Positions 19,254-28,368 of a DNA stretch of 64,000 nucleotides are shown here, one piece after another. Made by a program: the position numbers and the translations under genes. The stretch covers positions 1-64,000 of the forward strand of contig NZ_QLYZ01000022.1 in assembly GCF_003350325.1 (NCBI RefSeq). Reading direction: 5' to 3'. The notes beneath the pieces were generated by a model, which was given only the letters and a program-made list of their open reading frames with translations, ran no database searches and was not told the origin of the DNA. The first letter of the stretch is position 1; the number at the start of each line of letters is the position of its first letter. The DNA comes from Vibrio rhodolitus. Lineage in GTDB: Bacteria > Pseudomonadota > Gammaproteobacteria > Enterobacterales > Vibrionaceae.

Positions 19254-20813
19254 TTAACCTGCTAAAACATCGGTCGCGACTTTGTAGCTTGGGTCTTCTT
19301 TAACGTTGATTTCCACTAGGCTACCTGCTTTATGTAGCAGGGCACGACAATCTTGGCTTAGGTGGCGCAAGTGCAGCGTTTTACCTACCGCAGCATAGCG
19401 TTCTGCCAGTGTCTCAATTGCTTCGATTGCAGAGTGGTCGGTGACGCGCGAATTCGCGAAGTCGACAATCACATCACTTGGGTCATTTTTCGCGTCAAAC
19501 AGTTCTAGGAAGTTCGCCGCACTACCAAAGAAGATAGGACCATGAACTTTGTACTCTTTTGAACCGTCTTCGTTGATTTTGCTTGAAGCGTAAATGTGTT
19601 TCGCGTGTTCCCAAGCGAACATCAGTGCTGAAGCAATCACACCTACTGCCACAGCTACCGCAAGGTCAGTCAGTACAGTTACTACCGTTACTAGTACGAT
19701 AACAAAGAAGTCTTGTTTTGGTACGCGACGCGCAAGCTTGAAGGTTGCCCATTCAAAGGTACCGATTACCACCATAAACATCACGCCAACCAGCGCTGCT
19801 AGTGGGATCATTTCAATCAGTGACGAGGCAAACAGGATAAACACCAGTAGCATTACCGCAGCAACAATACCGGATAGACGACCACGACCACCCGAGTTTA
19901 CGTTGATCATCGATTGACCGATCATTGCACAACCACCCATCGCACCGAATACCGAACAAGTGATGTTCGCAAGGCCTTGACCCATACATTCGCGGTTCGA
20001 TTGACCACGTGTGTTGGTCATCTCATCTAATACGGTCAGTGTCAGTAGTGACTCTATTAGACCGATTGCCGCAAGAATAATCGCGTATGGCAGAATGATT
20101 TGCAGCGTTTCAAGCGTTAGCGGTACTTCTGGGATAGAGAAGGTTGGTAGTGTGCCAGCCAGCGTCGCTGCCTCATCACCAGACATAGTGCGTAGGAAGT
20201 CGACCACGGTGCGCGTTTCTAGATCCAAGCCAACTACGAGCGCAGTAACAGTTACGATCGCAACCAGCGATGACGGTACAGCAGTAGTCAGTTTTGGCAA
20301 GAAGTGGATAATTGCCATGGTTAGCGCAACCAGACCTAGCATAAGCGCCATTTGGTCGCCTGGTAGCCAGGTAAGTGCGCCACTGAGATCGGGTGCTTTA
20401 AACTGACCAAGCTGAGCTAAGAAAATAACAATCGCCAAGCCGTTTACGAAACCGATCATTACTGGATGCGGCACCATACGGATAAATTTACCCAGCTTAA
20501 ACAGACCAGCAGTGATTTGCAGAATACCTGCCAGTAGGATCGCGGCAAAAAGGTATTGCACACCATGCGTTGCCACTAGGCTAACCATTACAACAGCCAT
20601 CGCGCCTGTTGCACCAGAAATCATACCTGGGCGACCACCAAAGATTGAGGTAACTAAACCTACGATAAATGCCGCGTAAAGACCAACCATTGGGTCAACG
20701 CCAGCAACAAAGGCAAAGGCTACTGCTTCAGGAACTAAAGCGAGTGCAACCGTTAAGCCTGACAACACGTCGTTTTTTACAGAGTGTTTTGAAAATTGTG
20801 GAAATTCAAACAT
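19254..20813 (-). CDS. SulP-family anion transporter with STAS domain
   Basis: The 519-residue membrane protein has the SulP core, beginning DVLSGLTVALALVPEAVAFAFVAGVDPMVGLYAAF, with about 10-12 hydrophobic segments up to residue ~400. A cytoplasmic STAS domain follows (VHGPIFFGSAANFLELFDAKNDPSDVIVDFANSRVTDHSAIEAIETL). SulP members exchange sulfate, bicarbonate or dicarboxylates; the substrate cannot be fixed here. The region 20814-21108 upstream shows only AT-rich promoter-like DNA and the rne terminator. Confidence 0.9.
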   Translation of the reverse strand: MFEFPQFSKHSVKNDVLSGLTVALALVPEAVAFAFVAGVDPMVGLYAAFIVGLVTSIFGGRPGMISGATGAMAVVMVSLVATHGVQYLFAAILLAGILQITAGLFKLGKFIRMVPHPVMIGFVNGLAIVIFLAQLGQFKAPDLSGALTWLPGDQMALMLGLVALTMAIIHFLPKLTTAVPSSLVAIVTVTALVVGLDLETRTVVDFLRTMSGDEAATLAGTLPTFSIPEVPLTLETLQIILPYAIILAAIGLIESLLTLTVLDEMTNTRGQSNRECMGQGLANITCSVFGAMGGCAMIGQSMINVNSGGRGRLSGIVAAVMLLVFILFASSLIEMIPLAALVGVMFMVVIGTFEWATFKLARRVPKQDFFVIVLVTVVTVLTDLAVAVAVGVIASALMFAWEHAKHIYASSKINEDGSKEYKVHGPIFFGSAANFLELFDAKNDPSDVIVDFANSRVTDHSAIEAIETLAERYAAVGKTLHLRHLSQDCRALLHKAGSLVEINVKEDPSYKVATDVLAG

Positions 20814-21060
20814 ATTTGCTCAGTTAGGCTAAGTGTTTATTACTATATCCAAGTATCGAGATACTACTCGGTTATAGGGTGAATTTATTCTAGATAAGTC
20901 ACTGAAGCAAAATGGAAGTTAAAAGAGCAGAGTGACTAAATCATAATTCAGTTCGAGTCGGCGCATGCTACCGAAAACTGTGATTAAGTTCAAGAATAAA
21001 CCAGATGTAAACCGATAAAAATGCTAAATATTTGTTATCGATAAAGAGAATTTTTAAGTA

Positions 21061-21091
21061 AAAGAAAAGGCTGCTATTGCTAGCAGCCTTT
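21061..21091 (-). terminator. Terminator of rne
   Basis: A 10-bp stem (AAAGGCTGCT / AGCAGCCTTT) with a 6-base loop is followed on the minus strand by TTTCTTTTAC, about 18 bases after the rne stop. Confidence 0.85.
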
Positions 21092-21108
21092 CAGAGTGGG
21101 CTGTGAGA

Positions 21109-24100
21109 TTAGAAACCTGCTGGTTTCGTCATTCCCGCACCTGCTTGCGCTTTGGCTACTTGGCTACCTGCGCCTTTTGGCTGGTAGCGTTCAGTGCGTA
21201 ACGGCGCTGCATTGATAGTGATTTCTTTAAGCTCTTGAGTACCTGGCGCTTTTGCCATTGGTGCACTTGCGTGAGCTTTCACAGTTTGTGCTAGCGGCGC
21301 TTTAACTGCTGCTTCAGCGACAGCCGGAGTTTCAACAACTTCTTCAACTACTGCTTGCGGCGCGACAGTTTCTGCTGCTGGCTCAACGACTGCTTCAGAA
21401 GTCACAACTTCTTCTACTGCTGGAGCTACTTCTTCTACTGCTTCTACAACTGGCGCTTCAACCACTGGTGCTGTTTCTAAAACCTCAGCAACGATTGGCT
21501 CAACGACGGTTTCAACAACAGCTTCAACTGGCGTTTCTACCACTGCTTCAACCACTGGTTGCTCACGACGGATAATAACTTTACCCATTGCCATTTCAGG
21601 ACACGCGAAGCCACCTAGCGTCGCGACGTTTGCAACTGCGGTCACTTCAGTTGTTGCCACTTCAGCGGCTACAACAGGCTGCTCTTTATGTTGTTGAGAG
21701 CGAGGTGCTGGTTTTGCTAGATCGTAACGTGGCATTACTTTACCCATAGCCATCTCAGGAGAGGCTACACCACCTTTACGCAGGCGGAATGGGTTAGGGC
21801 GACGATCACGACCACGACGGCGGCGCTGACCACTTGCACGTAGGTGACGTGGAGAACGACGGTTACGACGTTGTTTGCCTTCTTGTGCTTCATTGTCGTT
21901 GTCGTTTGCTTCAACAACTGGCTCAGCTTTCACTGGTGCTTGAGTTGCTTCAAACGCTGCCGTTTCAACTACTTGCTCAACTGGAGTTTCTTCCACTTGT
22001 TCCGCTGCGGCTTGTTGGTCTTTAACGCGTACTTGCTTGTTAAGCTTACGACGTTGGCGACGCTCTTTTACTTTCGCAGCTTTCTCTTCAACGCGAGCTT
22101 CAGGCTTTTCAACTTGCGCTTCAGCAGCAAGTTTTAGACCTTCTTCAGCAACTTTGCTTGGCTTAGCATCTTCACGCTTGTTACGACGCTCTTGCTTAGG
22201 CTTACGGTTTTGCTGTTTACGTTCAGTTTGTTTCTGCTCAGTGTTTGCTTCATCGCGTGCTGGCTTACGCTTGTTATCGCGTTTGTCTTCACGGTTGTCG
22301 CGGTTGCTGTCACGATTAGAGTCGCGGTTACCATCACGGTTGTTGCGACGGCGCTGATCACCACGCTCATTGCGGTTGTTGCGACGATTGCGGTTATTGC
22401 GATTTGGTTTTTCTTTCTCAGTCGTTTCTTCTTTCTTCGGCTCTTCTGTTTTGTTAGAACCAAATAGGAAGTCACCTAGAGCTTTAAAGAAACGTCCGAA
22501 TAGACCAGGTTGCTCATCTTTAGCTTCTGCCTGTTGCACCGGTGCTTTGGCTGCTGGAGCTTTTGCGACTGGTGCTGGCGCTGGCGCAGATTGAGCAGGA
22601 GCTGCAAAACCTTTCAGTGCTGGCTCTTCAATCTTCTTCGGTTTGTATTCTGTGTCAGGTGTTTCTTTACCTTCTGCTTCCTTCATTGCTTCAAGCTTTT
22701 TAGGAAGTAGGTAAGAAAGTAGATCAACTTCTTCGCCTTCACGAACACGAATCACTTCAAAGTGCGGTGTTTCCATATCAGAGTTAGGAACAACCGTAAT
22801 TTTCACTTCTTGGTTACGTTCGATATGGTTTACCGAGCGACGTTTTTCGTTCAGTAGGTAAGAAGCGATTGGCACAGGAACAACAGCCAGAACTTGTGAC
22901 GTATTGTCTTTTAGTGCTTCTTCTTCAATCAGACGAAGAACTGAAAGTGCAAGAGATTCGTTGTCACGAATAACGCCAGTACCTGTACAGCGAGGACAGA
23001 TATGGTGGCTTGCTTCTGCTAGAGAAGGGCTTAGACGTTGACGAGACATCTCAAGTAGACCAAAGCGAGAAATGCGACCGATCTGTACGCGTGCACGGTC
23101 CATACGAACAGCATCACGTAGACGGTTTTCAACTTCGCGTTGGTGACGAACTGGTGTCATATCGATAAAGTCGATAACCACTAGACCACCAAGGTCACGT
23201 AGACGTAGCTGACGAGCAATTTCATCGGCTGCTTCTAGGTTGGTGTTCAGCGCTGTCTCTTCGATATCGCCGCCTTTAGTAGCGCGAGCAGAGTTGATAT
23301 CGATTGAAGTTAGTGCTTCAGTTGGGTCGATTACGATAGAGCCACCAGAAGGCAGACGAACTTCGCGTTGGAACGCAGACTCAATCTGGCTTTCGATTTG
23401 GTAGTGGCTAAATAGCGGCACTTCACCATCGTACTTCTTAACACGGCTAACGAAATCTGGACGAACTAAACGGATATGGTCAAGCGCACGCTCAAACATA
23501 GTGTTGCTGTCGATTAGGATTTCACCGATGTCACGACGCAAGTAATCCCGGATCGCGCGAACGATAACGTTACTTTCTTGGTGAATTAGGAAAGGTGCTG
23601 GGTTCGAATCAGACGCTTGTTTAATTGCGCCCCAGTGGTTTAGAAGAACATTTAAGTCCCACTCTAACTCTTCTGCACTTTTGCCAACGCCAGCTGTACG
23701 AACAATAAGACCCATGCCTTGAGGCAGTTCTAGAGTGCTTAGTGCCGCTTTTAGTTGCGTGCGCTCATCACCTTCGATACGGCGGGAGATACCGCCAGCG
23801 CGAGGGTTATTTGGCATTAATACAAGGTAACTACCCGCTAGAGAGATAAACGTAGTTAGTGCAGCGCCTTTGCTGCCACGTTCTTCTTTCTCTACCTGTA
23901 CGATTACTTCTTGACCTTCAGTAAGCACTTCTTTGATGCTTGGACGGCCTTGGTAGGTGTAACCTTCAGGGAAGTATTCGCGAGCAATTTCTTTGAGAGG
24001 GAGGAAACCGTGTCTTTCTGCGCCGTAGTCTACGAAGGCAGCTTCAAGACTAGGTTCGATTCGAGTGATACGTCCTTTGTAGATGTTTGCTTTTTTGGAT

Positions 24101-24204
24101 TCATGACCAGGGCTTTCGATATCAAGATCGAATAGGCGTTGACCATCCACTAAAGCAACGCGCAACTCTTCTTTTTGAGTTGCGTTGATTAGCATTCTTT
24201 TCAT
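21109..24204 (-). CDS. rne: Ribonuclease E
   Basis: RNase E is the essential endonuclease that starts mRNA decay and processes rRNA and tRNA, and it scaffolds the degradosome. The 1031-residue protein starts MKRMLINATQKEELRVALVDGQ and has the S1 domain near residues 35-120. The catalytic metal-binding aspartates are in SIDINSARATKG and VVIDFIDMTPVRHQ, and the Zn-link is CPRCTGTG. Past residue ~520 the tail is a disordered arginine-rich RNA-binding region, then Val/Glu/Ala-rich repeats. The motif PEMAMGKV occurs twice, separated by about 85 residues. It is transcribed divergently from rluC with a long structured leader. Confidence 0.97.
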   Translation of the reverse strand: MKRMLINATQKEELRVALVDGQRLFDLDIESPGHESKKANIYKGRITRIEPSLEAAFVDYGAERHGFLPLKEIAREYFPEGYTYQGRPSIKEVLTEGQEVIVQVEKEERGSKGAALTTFISLAGSYLVLMPNNPRAGGISRRIEGDERTQLKAALSTLELPQGMGLIVRTAGVGKSAEELEWDLNVLLNHWGAIKQASDSNPAPFLIHQESNVIVRAIRDYLRRDIGEILIDSNTMFERALDHIRLVRPDFVSRVKKYDGEVPLFSHYQIESQIESAFQREVRLPSGGSIVIDPTEALTSIDINSARATKGGDIEETALNTNLEAADEIARQLRLRDLGGLVVIDFIDMTPVRHQREVENRLRDAVRMDRARVQIGRISRFGLLEMSRQRLSPSLAEASHHICPRCTGTGVIRDNESLALSVLRLIEEEALKDNTSQVLAVVPVPIASYLLNEKRRSVNHIERNQEVKITVVPNSDMETPHFEVIRVREGEEVDLLSYLLPKKLEAMKEAEGKETPDTEYKPKKIEEPALKGFAAPAQSAPAPAPVAKAPAAKAPVQQAEAKDEQPGLFGRFFKALGDFLFGSNKTEEPKKEETTEKEKPNRNNRNRRNNRNERGDQRRRNNRDGNRDSNRDSNRDNREDKRDNKRKPARDEANTEQKQTERKQQNRKPKQERRNKREDAKPSKVAEEGLKLAAEAQVEKPEARVEEKAAKVKERRQRRKLNKQVRVKDQQAAAEQVEETPVEQVVETAAFEATQAPVKAEPVVEANDNDNEAQEGKQRRNRRSPRHLRASGQRRRRGRDRRPNPFRLRKGGVASPEMAMGKVMPRYDLAKPAPRSQQHKEQPVVAAEVATTEVTAVANVATLGGFACPEMAMGKVIIRREQPVVEAVVETPVEAVVETVVEPIVAEVLETAPVVEAPVVEAVEEVAPAVEEVVTSEAVVEPAAETVAPQAVVEEVVETPAVAEAAVKAPLAQTVKAHASAPMAKAPGTQELKEITINAAPLRTERYQPKGAGSQVAKAQAGAGMTKPAGF

Positions 24205-24224
24205 TTAAAAATCTCGTTGTCATT

Positions 24225-24430
24225 TTTTATGTGCTTGTTGCTTAGCTTTCTCTTTCACGGTGCCAGATCCCATGGTTTGAACGGTGCAGCCTCCCGGCTG
24301 GAGGGATGCTCTGGGGCACTCCAGTTCTCACAAACTCTGCTTGTGAGCCGCGATATCGGCGGAATTTACTCAACATGAAAGGTGACGAGTAGAGCAACAA
24401 GTAAGCTAATGTTCGAAAGGTCTTACGCCG
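24225..24430 (-). ncRNA. rne 5' UTR autoregulatory element (rne5-like)
   Basis: The minus-strand leader of rne is long and GC-rich in an AT-rich setting. It holds successive hairpins: CCCTCC-AGCC-GGGAGG (about 24290-24305), CTCACAA / TTTGTGAG (24331-24352) and CCGC / GCGG around the GATATC at 24350-24362. E. coli RNase E regulates its own mRNA by cleaving such a leader (Rfam rne5). Position and layout support homology; boundaries are approximate. The rest of 24205-24756 is AT-rich, with the divergent rluC promoter near its right end. Confidence 0.65.
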
Positions 24431-24756
24431 TTTGCTGCACTTTCTATTTATTAGCAATCTACTCTTTTTATCGCTTTGTTGGTTTGGTTAGTACAAAAGT
24501 CAACCAAATCAATCAATGCAGGTGTGAACTATAGCAGTACCCACTAAACACAGCAATCTGCTTTATAATAAATCGCTAAATAATCTGGTTTTATTTTTAC
24601 TAACTGGCTGTATTTTAATGCTTTTGGTTGAGATAACATCGGTTTTATAATTGGGTGGCTGAAAAACAGTTCGTAGTTCGATCGAAAACAAGTAAACTGA
24701 CCGTTTGTTGCCAAGAAAATGTGATTTTGCGCACCATTGAGTGATAGAATAGCCGC

Positions 24757-25704
24757 ATGAGTGAAATAAGAACCCAAGTCCAGTTTGTCGACATCGATTC
24801 TGACATGGCTGGTCAGCGTATTGATAATTTTCTACGCAATCATCTAAAAAGCATCCCAAAAAGCATGGTTTACCGCATCCTTCGTAAAGGAGAAGTACGC
24901 GTAAACAAAAAACGTGTCAAAGCTGAATACAAACTGCAAGCTGGCGATCTTGTGCGTATTCCACCAGTCACTGTGGAAGAAAAAGCGGAAGAAACAGCAC
25001 CAAGTACCAAGCTAAACAAGGTGGCAGAGTTAGAGCATATGATTATCTATGAAGATGAACATATGTTGATTCTTAACAAACCATCAGGTACTGCAGTGCA
25101 TGGCGGTAGCGGTTTGAAGTTCGGTGCGATTGAAGCATTGCGCGCGCTGCGCCCACAAGCCCGTTTTTTGGAGTTGGTGCATCGTATTGACCGTGATACC
25201 TCAGGTATCTTGTTGGTAGCGAAAAAGCGTTCAGCGCTGCGTCACCTGCAAGCACAGTTCCGTGAGAAAACGGTACAGAAGTACTACTTTGCATTGGTCA
25301 TGGGCGAGTGGAAGCCAAGCTGTAAAGTGGTCAACGCGCCGCTGCTTAAAAATGAAGTCAACAGCATTGTTCGTGTTAACCCGAACGGCAAACCGTCGGA
25401 AACCCGTTTTAAAGTGCTGGAAAAATTTGCTGACGCAACCTTGATCGAAGCAAGTCCAATTACCGGTCGTACCCACCAAATTCGTGTGCACACCCAATAT
25501 GCGGGTCACCCAATTGCATGGGATGATCGTTATGGCGATCGCCGCTTTGATGCCTACACCGCTAAAGTGGGTCTCAACCGTTTGTTCCTGCACGCAGCAA
25601 ATATTAAGTTTGTTCACCCAGGCAGCGAAGAGCAGATGGAAATCAACGCGCCAATGGGCGACAAGCTTGAGAAAGTGTTGGTAGGGCTGAGAAAGCTTGC
25701 TTGA
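24757..25704 (+). CDS. rluC: Ribosomal large subunit pseudouridine synthase C
   Basis: RluC makes pseudouridines at three positions of 23S rRNA (955, 2504 and 2580 in E. coli). The 315-residue protein has an N-terminal S4 RNA-binding domain (QRIDNFLRNHLKSIPKSMVYRILRKGEVRVNKKRVK). The catalytic domain has HRIDRDTSG with the nucleophilic Asp at residue 145, and GRTHQIRVHTQYAGHPI completes the RluA-family signature. It lies divergent from rne, as in E. coli. Confidence 0.95.
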   Translation: MSEIRTQVQFVDIDSDMAGQRIDNFLRNHLKSIPKSMVYRILRKGEVRVNKKRVKAEYKLQAGDLVRIPPVTVEEKAEETAPSTKLNKVAELEHMIIYEDEHMLILNKPSGTAVHGGSGLKFGAIEALRALRPQARFLELVHRIDRDTSGILLVAKKRSALRHLQAQFREKTVQKYYFALVMGEWKPSCKVVNAPLLKNEVNSIVRVNPNGKPSETRFKVLEKFADATLIEASPITGRTHQIRVHTQYAGHPIAWDDRYGDRRFDAYTAKVGLNRLFLHAANIKFVHPGSEEQMEINAPMGDKLEKVLVGLRKLA

Positions 25705-25840
25705 CTAGCGAACGCTCAGCGCATTGGCGCTGGTTTACAGAACGTCAGCAATAATACTGACTCACGGGTAACGGAATAGATAGCGTCTTACCCGTAACGA
25801 AGTGTTCCGTAGTGAAGCGTTCTGTCTTCCCTCATCAAAA

Positions 25841-25873
25841 AAAGAAAGGTCGCATCAAGCGACCTTTCTTTTT
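25841..25873. terminator. Bidirectional terminator between rluC and yceF
   Basis: A 13-bp perfect stem (AAAGAAAGGTCGC / GCGACCTTTCTTT) with a 5-base loop has A-tract and T-tract flanks. It serves both convergent genes, and its right arm runs up to the yceF stop codon. Confidence 0.9.
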
Positions 25874-26453
25874 ACAAAACCTTGAAACCTTCCGCCTCAA
25901 GCATATCAATCAAATCAATCAGCGGTAGCCCAACTAACGTATTTGGGTCTTTACCTTCTAAGCGCTCGAATAGGGCAATACCAAGCCCTTCGCTTTTAAA
26001 ACTACCAGCACAGAAGAACGGCTCTTCTTTATCGACGTAATTTTCGATCTGCGGTTGAGTTAATTGGCGAAAGTGCACGGTAAAAGTGTCTAGCTTAGAC
26101 GTGACTGTGTCGGTTTTTGAGTTATACAGCGCAAGACCGGTGTAAAAAGTGATGCTTTTGCCACTTTGGCGAGTTAATTGCTCAATCGCTTTGCCGCGCG
26201 TATGAGGTTTACCAATAATTTCACCATCGATAACACACACTTGATCACTGCCAATCACTAAGCTTTCGTGTTCGACCTGACAAGACTTCGCTTTGCCCTC
26301 GGCAAGACGCAGTACGAGCTCAATCGGCGTTTCATTATTGAGTGGCGTTTCATCGCAATTTGGTGTCGCGGTGATAAATGGCACTGCTAGTTTATTGAGC
26401 AGTTGCTGACGAAATGGCGAAGTGGAGGCTAAAACTAGTTGGTAATTTGTCAT
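25872..26453 (-). CDS. yceF: Maf-family nucleotide pyrophosphatase YceF
   Basis: The 193-residue Maf/Ham1-fold hydrolase resembles E. coli YceF, a 7-methyl-GTP pyrophosphatase. The signature LVLASTSPFRQQLLNKL gives the N-terminal substrate loop, CDETP and the downstream LVIGSDQVCVIDGEIIGKPHT supply the catalytic acid and metal site, and CAGSFKSEGLGIALFERLEGKDPNTLVGLPL is highly conserved with YceF. It is transcribed opposite to rluC and divergently from yceD, the E. coli arrangement. Confidence 0.93.
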   Translation of the reverse strand: MTNYQLVLASTSPFRQQLLNKLAVPFITATPNCDETPLNNETPIELVLRLAEGKAKSCQVEHESLVIGSDQVCVIDGEIIGKPHTRGKAIEQLTRQSGKSITFYTGLALYNSKTDTVTSKLDTFTVHFRQLTQPQIENYVDKEEPFFCAGSFKSEGLGIALFERLEGKDPNTLVGLPLIDLIDMLEAEGFKVL

Positions 26454-26601
26454 TTTAATTTACAATCGAACCTTGCTTGGAAAGCAGCATAATCGAAGTT
26501 ATGACTGTTAGCCTAGCCTTAGCAGCAGAAAGGAAAAAAAGTACAACTTTTTACCCTTTTTCTTTGACTCTAAACGATTTGGAAGATAGAATTCGCGCCC
26601 T

Positions 26602-27126
26602 ATGCAAAAGGTAAAAATACCGCGAACGGTTGATCCGGCACGAGCAGCTCAGAAACGACTAGATTATGAAGGTATTATTCAGGTCAGTCTTTTTAAGCGC
26701 TTAGAGGAATCGGTCGAAGGCGTTAAACGCGACGCTCAAGTGTCACTGTCATTTGGGTTAGATGAACAGCGACTCGTTGTTATCTCTGGTAAAGCTAACA
26801 TCGAAGTTGATTTAGAGTGTCAACGCTGTAATGAGGTTTTCGCACATGAGTGCGAAGTTCAATTCACTTATACTCCTTACTATAACGAGAAAAGTGAAGA
26901 GGACGCACCGGAAGAGTACGATTTGGTAGATCTGAACGAGTACGGTGAAATTGACCTAATACAGTTAGTTGAAGACGAGTTCATTCTAAACTTGCCTCAA
27001 GTGGCGATGCACGATGATGCGGACTGTAGCGTTGATTCAGATAACATGGTGTTTGGCGAACTTCCAGAAGAGGTAGTGGAAGAGAAACCGAATCCATTCG
27101 ATGTTTTGAAAAGCTTAAAGAAGTAA
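26602..27126 (+). CDS. yceD: YceD (DUF177) 23S rRNA accumulation protein
   Basis: This 174-residue acidic protein has the DUF177 pattern with a central CxxC (VDLECQRCNEVFAHECEVQF). YceD homologues in bacteria and plants are needed for 23S rRNA accumulation. It opens the yceD-rpmF-plsX-fab transcription unit and is followed after 31 bases by rpmF, the classical bacterial order. The divergent yceD/yceF promoter region is 26454-26601. Confidence 0.93.
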   Translation: MQKVKIPRTVDPARAAQKRLDYEGIIQVSLFKRLEESVEGVKRDAQVSLSFGLDEQRLVVISGKANIEVDLECQRCNEVFAHECEVQFTYTPYYNEKSEEDAPEEYDLVDLNEYGEIDLIQLVEDEFILNLPQVAMHDDADCSVDSDNMVFGELPEEVVEEKPNPFDVLKSLKK

Positions 27127-27157
27127 TTCTTTAGGAACTAACATAGGAGTAGGGTCC

Positions 27158-27328
27158 ATGGCCGTACAACAAAACCGTAAAACACGTTCTAAGCGTGGTA
27201 TGCGTCGTTCACACGATGCGCTAACTACAGCTGCACTATCAGTTGACGCAACTTCAGGTGAAACTCACCTACGTCACAACGTGACTGCTGAAGGTTTCTA
27301 CCGCGGCAAGAAGGTTATCAACAAGTAA
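27158..27328 (+). CDS. rpmF: 50S ribosomal protein L32
   Basis: A 56-residue product, translation MAVQQNRKTRSKRGMRRSHD then RHNVTAEGFYRGKKVINK, is L32 without doubt. AGGAG lies 8 bases before the ATG. It lacks the paired zinc cysteines of some bacterial L32 proteins, as does the E. coli form. It belongs to the yceD-rpmF-plsX-fab operon. Confidence 0.97.
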   Translation: MAVQQNRKTRSKRGMRRSHDALTTAALSVDATSGETHLRHNVTAEGFYRGKKVINK

Positions 27329-27337
27329 GGTTGACCT

Positions 27338-28363
27338 TTGCAAAATATTACCGTTGCACTTGATGCAATGGGCGGGGATTTCGGTCCTCGCGTAACAGTG
27401 CCTGCCGCCGTGCAGGCACTGTCGCATTTCCCAGAGCTAAAAGTGATCTTATTAGGTGATCGGACTTCGATCACAACTCAATTATCCTCTCTTGGTTATC
27501 AGCCAGATACTCGCTTGAGTATTAAACACTGTGACCGAGTGATCTCCAATTCGGAAAAACCTTCCCTCGCACTTCGTAACGGCCAAAATAGCTCGATGGG
27601 CAAAGCCATTGATCTCGTTTCTGTTGGTCAGGCGGACGCGTGTGTTAGCGCGGGCAATACTGGCGCGTTAATGGCACTGTCGCGTTTTCGTCTTAAACTG
27701 TTACCGGGTATCGAACGTCCAGCGTTGATTTCAGCATTGCCAACGGTTTCAGGCAATCGCACATGGATGCTTGATCTTGGCGCGAATGTATCAAGTGATG
27801 CCGACTCGTTGTTTCAGTTTGCTGTGATGGGAAGTGCCTTGGCTGAGCAGTATTTAGGCAGACCACCGAAAGTGGCGATCTTAAATATTGGTGCGGAAGA
27901 AATTAAAGGCAATGATCTTGTCAAACGCTGTGCAGAAATGTTATCACAGACTGAATCGGTGAATTTCATTGGTTATATTGAAGGTAATCAGTTGTTTAAT
28001 GATTACGCGGATGTCGTAGTGTGTGATGGCTTTGTAGGCAACATTTGTCTCAAGACCAGCGAAGGAACAGCCCAGCTTTTTATAGATAAGTTGAAAAACT
28101 ATATGATGGCCTCATCTATAAAGGGTTGGATTGCAAGAAAACTGTTTTCTGGGTTAATTAATGAACTAAAAGCATTGAACCCCGACCAGTATAACGGTGC
28201 AAGTTTGCTAGGATTGCGCGGCATTGTAATAAAAAGCCACGGAAGTGCAGATGTAGAGGCGGTCGTGAATGCCATCGGCGAAGCCCTACACGAGGTCAAA
28301 CGACAGGTACCAAGCCGTATAAGCGATCGTTTGGAAGCGGTTTTACTCGAGAGGCATTATTAG
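27338..28363 (+). CDS. plsX: Phosphate acyltransferase PlsX
   Basis: PlsX converts acyl-ACP to acyl-phosphate, linking fatty-acid and phospholipid synthesis. The 341-residue protein opens ITVALDAMGGDFGPRVTVPAA and carries SAGNTGALMA and LDLGANVSSDADSLFQFAVMGS, hallmarks of the family. The start is TTG, 9 bases after the rpmF stop, with AAGG just upstream; a rare start codon here may hold down translation relative to rpmF. The next gene, fabH, begins 6 bases after the stop. Confidence 0.95.
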   Translation: MQNITVALDAMGGDFGPRVTVPAAVQALSHFPELKVILLGDRTSITTQLSSLGYQPDTRLSIKHCDRVISNSEKPSLALRNGQNSSMGKAIDLVSVGQADACVSAGNTGALMALSRFRLKLLPGIERPALISALPTVSGNRTWMLDLGANVSSDADSLFQFAVMGSALAEQYLGRPPKVAILNIGAEEIKGNDLVKRCAEMLSQTESVNFIGYIEGNQLFNDYADVVVCDGFVGNICLKTSEGTAQLFIDKLKNYMMASSIKGWIARKLFSGLINELKALNPDQYNGASLLGLRGIVIKSHGSADVEAVVNAIGEALHEVKRQVPSRISDRLEAVLLERHY

Positions 28364-28368
28364 TCTTC

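Noticed and set aside
22134..22475. Long frames in the RNase E tail region (both strands)
   Set aside because: They arise from the biased, repetitive Arg/Glu/Val coding of rne; their translations are low complexity with no family pattern.
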